Below are positions 1 through 5,805 of a stretch of DNA of 9,237 nt, piece by piece. The translations under genes and the position numbers were made by a program. Position 1 is the stretch's first letter; every line of letters begins with the position of its first letter. Source of the DNA: Candidatus Dormiibacterota bacterium (GTDB lineage: Bacteria; Chloroflexota; Dormibacteria; Aeolococcales; Aeolococcaceae); NCBI GenBank assembly GCA_003153215.1, contig PLXL01000032.1:1347-10583 (forward strand), written 5' to 3'. The notes beneath the pieces are model-generated. The model was not told where the DNA came from and did not search any database. It was given only the letters and a program-made list of their open reading frames with translations.

Positions 1-863
1 CCCGGAGCGAGGTCGGTGTTGCGGAGATGCGGCTCGACGAGCAGGCGGAGTCGGCGCGCGACCAGGTCGACGAGGAGACCGCGGAGCTGGATCCGGCCGC
101 GGCCGAGCGGGCCGAGCGGGAGATCTCCCGGCTGGAGCGCAAGATCGCCGCGATGGGGCCGGTCAACGCCCTGGCGCCGGAGCAGCACGCCGCTCTCGAG
201 GAGCGGGTGGGCCGGCTCCGGACCGACCGCGACGACCTGGCGGTCGCCGCCGCCGAGGTTGGCAACCTCGTCCGGCGCTTCGAGGGCGAGGCGGGGCGGC
301 GTTTTGGTGCCGTCTTCGGAGCGGTCAACGCCCACTTCGCCGAGGTGTTCTCAGAGCTCTTCCCGGGTGGCCGGGCCACGCTGCGGCTGGAGAGTCCTCC
401 GCAACCGGCCGCGGCCGCCGGTGAGGAGGAGGCTCCGGCGACCAGGCGGAGGTCGGACGACGACCTCCTCGGCGTGGCGATCCTCGCCCAGCCGGCGGGA
501 AAGCGGCTTCAGCCGCTCAGCCTGCTGAGCGGCGGAGAGCGAGCGCTCACCGCCCTGGCCGTCGTCCTGGCCCTGCAGCAGGTCAATCCCTCGCCCTTTT
601 ACATCTTCGACGAGGTCGACGCCCCGCTCGACGACACGAGCGTGCTGCGCTTCACCCGGCTGCTGACCCGGCTCGCCGCCATCCAGCAGTTCATCGTGGT
701 CACGCACAATCACGTCACCATGACCGCCGCTGACGCCCTCTACGGGGTGACGATCGATCGCGCTGGGGTCAGCTCGCTGCTCTCGGTCCGCTTCGCCCCC
801 GACGCCGGGACTGCCGACGTTACCGGGACGATCGTGTCGCCGCTCCGCCGTGTCGCCTCGTAG
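1..863 (+). CDS. smc: Chromosome segregation ATPase SMC, C-terminal part (5' truncated by window edge)
   Basis: The reading frame is open from the first complete codon at base 3 to TAG at 861-863, so the gene enters from upstream and about 286 C-terminal residues are visible. SMC is the ATPase core of the condensin-like complex that organises and segregates chromosomes. Numbering from base 3, residues 1 to about 90 are Glu/Arg-rich coiled coil ending in a GPVN motif typical of the SMC neck. The C-terminal head follows: ABC signature LLSGGE (residues 174-179), Walker B FYIFDE (199-204) continuing into the D-loop DAPLDD, and the H-loop histidine in VVTHNH (about 235), then the LYGVT segment seen near the end of bacterial SMCs. 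Residues about 132-152 form an Ala/Glu/Arg-rich insertion in the head that many SMCs lack. Walker A lies in the unseen N-terminal part. The neighbour ftsY starts 54 bases downstream, as in many bacteria. Identification is secure. Confidence 0.96.
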   Translation, partial: RSEVGVAEMRLDEQAESARDQVDEETAELDPAAAERAEREISRLERKIAAMGPVNALAPEQHAALEERVGRLRTDRDDLAVAAAEVGNLVRRFEGEAGRRFGAVFGAVNAHFAEVFSELFPGGRATLRLESPPQPAAAAGEEEAPATRRRSDDDLLGVAILAQPAGKRLQPLSLLSGGERALTALAVVLALQQVNPSPFYIFDEVDAPLDDTSVLRFTRLLTRLAAIQQFIVVTHNHVTMTAADALYGVTIDRAGVSSLLSVRFAPDAGTADVTGTIVSPLRRVAS

Positions 864-872
864 AGCGCCGGC

Positions 873-901
873 CAGGCGGCCGCCTGCCGCTCACGGGCAG
901 G
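873..901 (+). other. Two overlapping, mutually exclusive hairpins in the smc-ftsY spacer
   Basis: Bases 873-886 are a perfect 14-base palindrome (CAGGCGG/CCGCCTG). Bases 883-888 (CCTGCC) pair with 896-901 (GGCAGG) across a 7-base loop. The two structures share 883-886 and cannot form together. The second one ends just before the ftsY ribosome binding site at 906-912. No U-tract follows either. GC-rich spacers form such structures easily, so function is unproven. Confidence 0.35.
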
Positions 902-905
902 TCGT

Positions 906-912
906 GGAGGGA
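906..912 (+). promoter_or_regulatory. Ribosome binding site of ftsY
   Basis: GGAGGGA lies 5 bases before the ATG at 918 and fixes that start over the internal Met codons downstream. Confidence 0.75.
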
Positions 913-917
913 CGGGG

Positions 918-1967
918 ATGAGCCCCACCGAGCCGTTCAGCCAGCCCCGGCGGGAGGCATGGTGGCGGCGGATGTCGCGGCGGATGGACCGCGCCTCGCT
1001 CAGCTTCAGCGAACAGGTGCGCGACGTCGTCCTGCTCCGCCGGGACCTCGACGAGTCCTTCTGGGACGACCTCCTCCAGGTGCTGGTGGGCGCCGACTGC
1101 GGCCTTCCTGTGGCCGAGCGGTTGGTGGATCGGCTGCGCACCCGGGTGCGTGAGGAGCGGATGACCTCCGCCGAGGAGGCCCTCCGGGCGCTCAAGGCGG
1201 AGATGCTGGCGGTGCTGGAGGCGCGTGACCGGCGGCTCCGGATCGTGGCCGTCCCGACGGTCGTGATCATGGTCGGGGTCAACGGCAGCGGCAAGACGAC
1301 GACCATCGGGAAGCTCGCCCACCGCCTCCAGAGCGAGGGGCGGATGGTCCTGATCGCCGCCGCCGACACCTTCCGTGCCGCCGCCATCGACCAGATGCGG
1401 CTCTGGGCCGATCGCAGCGCTACCGAGGTCATCGCCCACCAGCCGGGCGGTGATCCCGGGGCGGTGGTCTACGACGCTCTCCAGGCCGCCGTCGCCCGTG
1501 GCATCGACGTCGTTCTGGTGGACACCGCCGGCCGCCTCCACACCAAGGTGAACCTGATGGCGGAGCTGATCAAGGTGCGCAACGTCGCCCGTCGGGTCAT
1601 CCCCAAGGCGCCCCACGAGACGCTCCTCGTCATCGAGGCACCGACCGGGATGAATGCGATCGCCCAGGCTCGGGTGTTCCATGAGGCGCTCGGGCTCACC
1701 GGGATCGTGCTGACCAAGCTCGACGGCACCTCGCGTGGCGGGACCGTGCTCGCCATCGAGGAGGACCTGGGGGTGCCGGTCAAGCTGGTCGGCCTGGGGG
1801 AGGGGATCGACGACCTCAACGTCTTTGACCCGCGGGCCTACCTGGACGCCCTATTCGCCGGGGTGCTGGAGGCGCCGGGATCAGCACCGGGCCCAGCCAC
1901 GCCGGCCCCCGCCAAGCCGGGAGCACCGAAACCGGCAACACCGAAGTCGGGATCGGCCCACAGGTAG
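918..1967 (+). CDS. ftsY: Signal recognition particle receptor FtsY
   Basis: FtsY is the membrane-associated SRP GTPase that docks Ffh-ribosome complexes at the translocon. The 349 residues contain an N domain (about 20-105) and a complete G domain: P-loop GVNGSGKTTT (120-129), DTFRAAA (150-156), DTAGR (202-206), TKLDG (266-270) and GLGEG (292-296). There is no long acidic A domain. The N-terminus instead carries a short basic, Trp-containing stretch (REAWWRRMSRRMDR, 12-25) that could be an amphipathic membrane-targeting helix. The stretch usually reading DATTGQNA or DASTGQNA is EAPTGMNA here (240-247), an unusual change. After about residue 318 there is a 31-residue tail of Pro, Ala, Lys and Gly with no family counterpart that I recognise. 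The ATG at 918 has a good ribosome binding site. It sits between smc and ylxM-ffh, the classical SRP context. Confidence 0.97.
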   Translation: MSPTEPFSQPRREAWWRRMSRRMDRASLSFSEQVRDVVLLRRDLDESFWDDLLQVLVGADCGLPVAERLVDRLRTRVREERMTSAEEALRALKAEMLAVLEARDRRLRIVAVPTVVIMVGVNGSGKTTTIGKLAHRLQSEGRMVLIAAADTFRAAAIDQMRLWADRSATEVIAHQPGGDPGAVVYDALQAAVARGIDVVLVDTAGRLHTKVNLMAELIKVRNVARRVIPKAPHETLLVIEAPTGMNAIAQARVFHEALGLTGIVLTKLDGTSRGGTVLAIEEDLGVPVKLVGLGEGIDDLNVFDPRAYLDALFAGVLEAPGSAPGPATPAPAKPGAPKPATPKSGSAHR

Positions 1968-1981
1968 GCCCGGCCGCGGGC

Positions 1982-2015
1982 TGCCGGATCGGGGGGCCGG
2001 CGGCGCGATCCGGTA
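1982..2015 (+). repeat. Inverted repeat in the ftsY-ylxM spacer, abutting a -10-like hexamer
   Basis: Bases 1984-1991 (CCGGATCG) are the exact reverse complement of 2006-2013 (CGATCCGG). A G-U and a T-A pair extend the stem to 1982-2015, around a 14-base GC-rich loop. No U-tract follows. The right arm runs into TACACT at 2014-2019. It could be the 3' end structure of the smc-ftsY transcript, an operator, or both. Confidence 0.45.
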
Positions 2016-2019
2016 CACT
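2014..2019 (+). promoter_or_regulatory. Possible -10 hexamer for a ylxM-ffh transcript
   Basis: TACACT lies 9 bases before the TTG proposed as the ylxM start. The same hexamer occurs 7 bases before the vapB start on the other strand (8160-8165). No matching -35 element is visible upstream, so an internal promoter is only suggested. Confidence 0.3.
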
Positions 2020-2028
2020 GTCCAGGCT

Positions 2029-2349
2029 TTGACCTTGACAGTCCTTCACGCCCCGGCCGCCGCCGACGCCCTCTCCCGCACTGCGCACCTCCAGCGGCTG
2101 CTCGACGTCTACGGCGCGCTGCTCACTGACCACCAGCGCGAGGCCTGCCGGCTGCACCTGGACGAGGATTGGTCCTTCGCCGAGCTGGCCGAGAGCCTCG
2201 GTTGCAGCCGGAGCGGCGCCCACGACCTGGTGCGCCGGGGGTTGGCCCAGCTCGAGCACTGCGAGGCTCGACTGGGGCACGCCGCGGAGCTGGCCCGGCG
2301 GGACGCGGTGGAGGCGGGGTTGCGCGCCCGTCTGTCGGAGCGCGGCTAG
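2029..2349 (+). CDS. ylxM: YlxM-like helix-turn-helix SRP accessory protein
   Basis: This 106-residue protein resembles the YlxM/p13 family. The core with Leu-Leu-Asp-Val-Tyr, ALLTDHQRE and LHLDEDWSFAELAE (about 24-55) is followed by a helix-turn-helix, LAESLGCSRSGAHDLVRRG (about 53-71), matching the sigma-factor-region-4-like fold of the family. In streptococci YlxM has been linked to Ffh and SRP RNA and to modulation of SRP activity; a DNA-binding role has also been suggested from the fold. The open frame reaches back into ftsY, but the family begins about 20 residues before the YGALL motif, so I chose TTG at 2029; TTG at 2035 is nearly as good. No strong ribosome binding site precedes it. 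The stop is 2 bases before ffh, so co-translation with ffh is very likely. Family length is about 105-120 residues, which agrees. Confidence 0.85.
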   Translation: MTLTVLHAPAAADALSRTAHLQRLLDVYGALLTDHQREACRLHLDEDWSFAELAESLGCSRSGAHDLVRRGLAQLEHCEARLGHAAELARRDAVEAGLRARLSERG

Positions 2350-2351
2350 CC

Positions 2352-3734
2352 GTGTTCGAGTCCCTCTCCGACCGCCTTGGTGACATCTTCAAGTCGCTCT
2401 CCGGACGCGGCCGCCTGACCAAGGAGGAGGTCGAGCTGGGGATGCGCGAGGTGCGCCTCGCCCTGCTCGAGGCGGATGTCAACTTCAAGGTCGCCCGCGC
2501 CCTCGTGGACCGCATCCGGGAGCGCGCCGTCGGGGCCGACGTGCTCGAATCGCTGACCCCCGGGCAGCAGATCGTCAAGATCGTCAACGAGGAGCTGGTG
2601 GCACTGCTGGGCGGCGAGCACCGCAAGCTGCGCTACCAGTCGCAGCCACCCACCGTCGTCATGCTCATCGGCCTGCAGGGCAGTGGCAAGACCACCACCT
2701 GCGCCAAGCTCGCGCTCGCCACCCGCCGGGACGGGCACCGCCCGCTCCTCGTCGCCGCCGACACGCAGCGTCCGGCCGCGCCCCAGCAGCTCGAGAAGCT
2801 GGGCAAGGACAACCAGATCCCGGTCGCCATGCCCGACGGCAAGAGCAAGCCCCCCGATCTCTGCAAGCGCGGGCTGGAGGAGGCACGGCGGCTCAATTGC
2901 GACGTCGTCATCCTCGACACCGCCGGCCGCCTCCAGATCGACCAGCCGATGCTCGCGGAGCTCCGGGAGATCCGCAAGAAGGTCACGGTGCATGACACGG
3001 TCTTGGTCGTCGACGCCATGACCGGGCAGGAGGCGGTCAACGTGGCCCGGGAATTCGACCAGCAGGTCGGTGTGGACGGCGTCATCCTGACCAAGCTGGA
3101 CGGAGACGCCCGTGGCGGCGCGGCTCTCTCCATGAAGGAGTCGATGGGCAAGCCCATCCTCTACACCGGGGTGGGGGAGAAGGTCTCCGAGCTGGAGCCC
3201 TTCCAGCCGGAGCGGATGGCGTCGCGCATCCTCGGCATGGGCGACATCCTCACCCTGGTGGAGCGCGCCCAGTCCCAGATGGACCAGAAGACCGCCGAGG
3301 TCACGGCCAAGAAGATGCTCGCCGGGCGCTTCACCATGAACGACTGGCTGGAGCAGATGCGCCAGCTCCGCAACATGGGGCCGCTGGAGGGGATCCTGGG
3401 GATGATCCCGGGCGGGCGTCAGATGATCAAGAACGCGGGCAGCATGATGCCGACCGAGAAGGACCTCTCGCGGATGGAGGCGATCGTGCTCTCCATGACC
3501 GCTCACGAACGGATTCATCCCGAGGTGCTCAAGAGCCAGCGCCGACGGCGTGTCGCCGCGGGCAGCGGCACCACCCTGGCCGACGTCAACAAGCTGCTCA
3601 AGGGATTCGAGCAGATGCAGTCGGTGATGAAGTCGGTGGGCGGCAAGGGCAGCAAGGGGGTGCGCGGGCGCGCCCGCATGCTGCGCCAGCTTCAGGGCAT
3701 GGACCCCGCGCAGCTCGGCCTGCCCCGACCATGA
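2352..3734 (+). CDS. ffh: Signal recognition particle GTPase Ffh (SRP54)
   Basis: Ffh is the protein core of the bacterial SRP; it binds signal sequences and 4.5S RNA and pairs with FtsY. From the GTG at 2352 the 460 residues begin MFESLSDRLGDIFKSLSG, the family's usual N-terminus, so longer upstream starts in this frame are rejected. The N domain covers about 1-95. The G domain shows GLQGSGKTTT (107-116), DTQRPAA (137-143), DTAGR (189-193), DAMTGQE (221-227), TKLDGDARGG (247-256) and GVGE (273-276). The Met-rich M domain (about 300-450) has MGPLEGILGMIPG (342-354) and the RNA-binding helix around SQRRRRVAAGSG (395-406). Start-to-stop length is typical. The gene follows ylxM by 2 bases and precedes rpsP by 61. 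The SRP RNA gene is not in the window. Confidence 0.98.
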   Translation: MFESLSDRLGDIFKSLSGRGRLTKEEVELGMREVRLALLEADVNFKVARALVDRIRERAVGADVLESLTPGQQIVKIVNEELVALLGGEHRKLRYQSQPPTVVMLIGLQGSGKTTTCAKLALATRRDGHRPLLVAADTQRPAAPQQLEKLGKDNQIPVAMPDGKSKPPDLCKRGLEEARRLNCDVVILDTAGRLQIDQPMLAELREIRKKVTVHDTVLVVDAMTGQEAVNVAREFDQQVGVDGVILTKLDGDARGGAALSMKESMGKPILYTGVGEKVSELEPFQPERMASRILGMGDILTLVERAQSQMDQKTAEVTAKKMLAGRFTMNDWLEQMRQLRNMGPLEGILGMIPGGRQMIKNAGSMMPTEKDLSRMEAIVLSMTAHERIHPEVLKSQRRRRVAAGSGTTLADVNKLLKGFEQMQSVMKSVGGKGSKGVRGRARMLRQLQGMDPAQLGLPRP

Positions 3735-3752
3735 GCGTATCAATGCTTTCGA

Positions 3753-3771
3753 TGCCCGTCCGCAACGGGCA
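3753..3771 (+). other. Hairpin in the ffh-rpsP spacer
   Basis: TGCCCGT (3753-3759) and ACGGGCA (3765-3771) form a perfect 7-base-pair stem with a 5-base loop. It stands 12 bases before the rpsP ribosome binding site. No U-tract follows, so it is a weak terminator at best. It could be a processing site or leader structure ahead of the ribosomal protein genes. Confidence 0.45.
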
Positions 3772-3783
3772 CAGAGTCACGGC

Positions 3784-3790
3784 AAAGGAG
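3784..3790 (+). promoter_or_regulatory. Ribosome binding site of rpsP
   Basis: AAAGGAG with 5 bases to the TTG at 3796. It is one of the best Shine-Dalgarno matches in the window and supports the TTG start. Confidence 0.85.
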
Positions 3791-3795
3791 AAGTT

Positions 3796-4296
3796 TTGGT
3801 CAAGATCCGCCTGAAGAGGATGGGCACCACGAAGCGCCCCTTTTACCGGCTGGTGGTCGCGGACTCCCGCAGCCCCCGTGACGGGCGCTTCATCGAGGCC
3901 CTCGGTTACTACGACCCGCTGCCCCAGCCCGCCTCGGTGAAGATCGACGCCGATCGTGTCCGGGAATGGCTGCGTAAAGGCGCCCGCCCCAGCGACAGCG
4001 CTCGCGACCTTCTGGTCGCCCAGGGCATCCTGGTCGGCAACCCCAAGCGTGAGCGGGGTTCGGTCGGCCTCGGTGCGGCGGCAGCGCCGGACGAGACGCC
4101 CGCCGAGGTGAAGCCGGCCGCGGCCGCCCCGGAGAAGGAGCAGGTGGTCGCCGAGCCGGAGCCGGTTGCGGTTGCCAAGGACAGCGAGCCGGTGGTCGCC
4201 GAGCCGGAGCCGGTTGCGGTTGCGGTGGCGGTCGAGACCGAGACGGCCGCGGACGCGGCCGATGTGGAGACGGCATCCGTCGGCGAGGACGAATAG
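3796..4296 (+). CDS. rpsP: 30S ribosomal protein S16 with long acidic C-terminal extension
   Basis: S16 is a primary assembly protein of the 30S subunit. Residues 1-85 match the whole usual protein: MVKIRLKRMG, then RPFYRLVVADSRSPRDGRFIE and LGYYDP, and a lysine/arginine-containing end near residue 87. Start is TTG at 3796 behind a strong Shine-Dalgarno; the next residues are the family's canonical VKIRLKR. Most S16 proteins end near 80-110 residues. Here about 75 extra residues (roughly 92-166) follow, made of Ala, Val, Pro and Glu and strongly acidic. The extension holds two copies of VVAEPEPVAVA (117-127 and 133-143) encoded by an exact DNA repeat. Extensions on S16 occur in some high-GC bacteria, with unknown role. 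The TAG is immediately followed by the khpA GTG. Confidence 0.96.
   Translation: MVKIRLKRMGTTKRPFYRLVVADSRSPRDGRFIEALGYYDPLPQPASVKIDADRVREWLRKGARPSDSARDLLVAQGILVGNPKRERGSVGLGAAAAPDETPAEVKPAAAAPEKEQVVAEPEPVAVAKDSEPVVAEPEPVAVAVAVETETAADAADVETASVGEDE
4143..4223 (+). repeat. 33-base exact direct repeat inside rpsP
   Basis: Bases 4143-4175 and 4191-4223 are identical, with a period of 48 bases (16 codons), so the reading frame is kept. Each copy encodes VVAEPEPVAVA. Identity down to synonymous positions points to a recent duplication or to ongoing slippage or recombination. Confidence 0.9.
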
Positions 4297-4542
4297 GTGA
4301 CCGACTACGCTGACCTCACCCGTTTCATCATCGAGCGGATGGTCGGCGCCCCGGAGGCCGTGACCGTCCGATCGGAGGTCAAGGGGCGGACCACCATCAT
4401 CGAGGTGGGGGTCGCGGAGGCCGATATGGGCAAGCTGATTGGCAAGGGCGGGCGCAACATCGACGCGGTGCGCGCCGTGGTCCGGGCCGCCGGGCTGCGC
4501 GGCCACGAGCGCGTCCAGGTGGAGCTGGCCGAGAAGCGATGA
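4297..4542 (+). CDS. khpA: KH-domain RNA-binding protein KhpA (YlqC family)
   Basis: An 81-residue single KH domain protein. KhpA proteins bind RNA, often as a partner of KhpB/EloR, and influence cell envelope and RNA homeostasis in Gram-positive bacteria. The KH signature is clear: MGKLIGKGGRNIDAVRAVVR (44-63), with the GxxG loop GKGG at 49-52. Total length is the usual 75-85 residues. The GTG start directly abuts the rpsP stop and is preceded by GAGGA (4285-4289) at 7 bases, inside the rpsP coding end. The next gene, rimM, overlaps by 4 bases (ATGA). The rpsP-khpA-rimM-trmD order is conserved in many bacteria, so the identification is strongly supported by context. Confidence 0.93.
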   Translation: MTDYADLTRFIIERMVGAPEAVTVRSEVKGRTTIIEVGVAEADMGKLIGKGGRNIDAVRAVVRAAGLRGHERVQVELAEKR

Positions 4543-5078
4543 CCCCTCGCTCCACCCCCGGTGTGCCGGATGGGCGTCCGGCCCTGCTCCGCGCCGCTCG
4601 CGTCCGCCGCGCTCATGGGGTGCTGGGAGAGGTGCGGGCCGAGAGCCTGGGTGGCGACGCCCGCCGCTTCCGCCGCGGGGTGCGGGTCACGGTCGAGGAC
4701 ACCCGGCGCGAGCTGACCGTGCGCTCGGCCCGCGGGATGGGCGACGGCGACGTGCTGCTCGCCTTCGATGGGGTCGACACGCCGGAGGCGGCCGGCCTCC
4801 TGCGCGGCGCGTACCTCTGCGTGGAGCCAGAGCGGGCGCGCCACCTCTCGCCGGGAGAGTGGTTCGTCTGGCAGCTCGTCGGGCTCGCCGCGGTGGACTC
4901 CGAAGGGCACGCCGTCGGCGTGGTCTCCGACGTCGAGGCCGGCCTCGCCCACGATGTGCTGGTGGTGGAGGGCGAGGCGGGCGAGAGGCGGTTCCCGATG
5001 GTGTCCGCCTTCGTCTCGGAGGTGGACCTGGCCGGAGGCCGGATCGTCCTCACCCCGTGGGAGGAGGAGGAGGCCTGA
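4539..5078 (+). CDS. rimM: Ribosome maturation factor RimM
   Basis: RimM binds S19 in the 30S head and helps late 16S rRNA processing and assembly. The 179 residues show the two expected parts. The N-terminal RimM barrel (about 15-98) includes the degenerate start motif VRRAHGVLGEVR (22-33), equivalent to the usual G-x-I-x-x-x-H-G-x-x-G-E. The C-terminal PRC-barrel (about 107-175) begins EWFVWQLVGLAAVDSEG and ends SEVDLAGGRIVLTPW; the Trp-Gln-Leu takes the place of the common Tyr-Asp-Leu. The ATG at 4539 overlaps the khpA stop. There is an N-terminal extension of about 15 residues before the barrel, so a somewhat later start cannot be excluded. It lies between khpA and trmD, its usual place. 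The sequence is divergent, but motif and context together are convincing. Confidence 0.93.
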   Translation: MTPRSTPGVPDGRPALLRAARVRRAHGVLGEVRAESLGGDARRFRRGVRVTVEDTRRELTVRSARGMGDGDVLLAFDGVDTPEAAGLLRGAYLCVEPERARHLSPGEWFVWQLVGLAAVDSEGHAVGVVSDVEAGLAHDVLVVEGEAGERRFPMVSAFVSEVDLAGGRIVLTPWEEEEA

Positions 5079-5094
5079 GAGGGCCCGTGCTGAG

Positions 5095-5805
5095 ATGCGG
5101 TTCGAGGTGTTGACCATCTTCCCCGAAGTCTTCCCCGGCCCTCTTGGGGTCGGCGTGGTCGGGCGCGCCCTCGAACGTGGCGATATCGAGCTTCGCGTCC
5201 ACGACCTCCGCGACTTCACGACCGGCCGCCATCGCCAGGTCGACGACATCGCCTTCGGCGGCGGGCCGGGCATGGTGCTGAAGCCCGAGCCGCTCGTCCG
5301 GGCGCTGCGCCGGATCCGGAGCGAGGTGCCCGGGGTGAGGTCGATCCTGCTCTCGCCGCAGGGGAGGCCATTGGATCAGGGGGTGGTCCGGGAGCTGGCT
5401 GCGGAGAGCGCCCTGCTCCTGGTCTGCGGGCGCTACCAGGGCGTCGACGAGCGCGCCCGCGCCGAGATCGGCGAGGAGCTCTCGGTCGGGAACTACGTCC
5501 TGAGCGGGGGCGAGATCGCCGCCATGGCGGTCGTCGACTCGGTCGCGCGTCTCGTCCCGGGCGTCGTCGGTTCGGCCGACTCGCTGGCCGACGAGACCTT
5601 TTCGGAGGCCGCCGGGGGTGGCCTCGAAGCTCCCCTCTACACTCGTCCGGCCGACTTCGAGGGCGAGGTGGTCCCGGAGGTGCTGCGCGGGGGAAATCAC
5701 GCCGCGATCGCCGAGTGGCGCCGCGGCCAGAGCCTGGAGGCAACTCGGCGCCGGAGGCCCGACCTGCTAGGGTCGTCGGGCGCGATTTCTGGAGGTACGA
5801 AGTGA
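5095..5805 (+). CDS. trmD: tRNA (guanine-37-N1)-methyltransferase TrmD
   Basis: TrmD methylates G37 next to the anticodon using S-adenosylmethionine, which prevents frameshifting. The 236 residues start with MRFEVLTIFPEVF, the family's normal N-terminus, at the ATG 16 bases after rimM. SPOUT-fold landmarks: FGGGPGMVLKPEPL (54-67), LLSPQGRPLDQ (85-95), LLVCGRYQGVDER (108-120), YVLSGGEIAAMAVVDSVARLVPGVVG (134-159), LYTRP (181-185) and GGNHAAI (199-205). The proposed catalytic Asp of the helix after the knot is present (D148). Two positions differ from the common consensus: GRYEG reads GRYQG (Gln at 115) and GDYVL reads GNYVL (Asn at 133). Length is near the family's usual 230-250. The TGA overlaps the rplS start codon. 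Confidence 0.96.
   Translation: MRFEVLTIFPEVFPGPLGVGVVGRALERGDIELRVHDLRDFTTGRHRQVDDIAFGGGPGMVLKPEPLVRALRRIRSEVPGVRSILLSPQGRPLDQGVVRELAAESALLLVCGRYQGVDERARAEIGEELSVGNYVLSGGEIAAMAVVDSVARLVPGVVGSADSLADETFSEAAGGGLEAPLYTRPADFEGEVVPEVLRGGNHAAIAEWRRGQSLEATRRRRPDLLGSSGAISGGTK
5791..5796 (+). promoter_or_regulatory. Ribosome binding site of rplS
   Basis: GGAGGT, inside the end of trmD, 5 bases before the GTG at 5802. It decides the rplS start against upstream in-frame codons. Confidence 0.85.

Noticed and set aside
1735..2028. Upstream extension of the ylxM frame into ftsY
   Set aside because: These codons are an out-of-frame reading of ftsY; family length and N-terminus fit the TTG at 2029.
2035..2040. 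TTGACA, an exact -35 consensus
   Set aside because: No -10 element stands 16-18 bases downstream, and it lies within the start of ylxM.
2346..3743. A 465-residue open frame on the minus strand opposite ffh
   Set aside because: It mirrors ffh, has a composition forced by GC-rich codons, and shows no recognisable motif; ffh is certain on the plus strand.
3735..3783. SRP RNA or tRNA gene in the ffh-rpsP spacer
   Set aside because: The spacer is too short and holds only one small hairpin, with no GNRA-capped SRP helix or cloverleaf.
4305..5273. Long minus-strand frames opposite khpA, rimM and trmD
   Set aside because: Arg/Pro/Ser-rich composition typical of GC-rich shadows, no motifs, and no ribosome binding site seen.
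5715..5801. Longer rplS start inside trmD
   Set aside because: The added residues are out-of-frame trmD; GTG 5802 has GGAGGT at the right distance and the family N-terminus.
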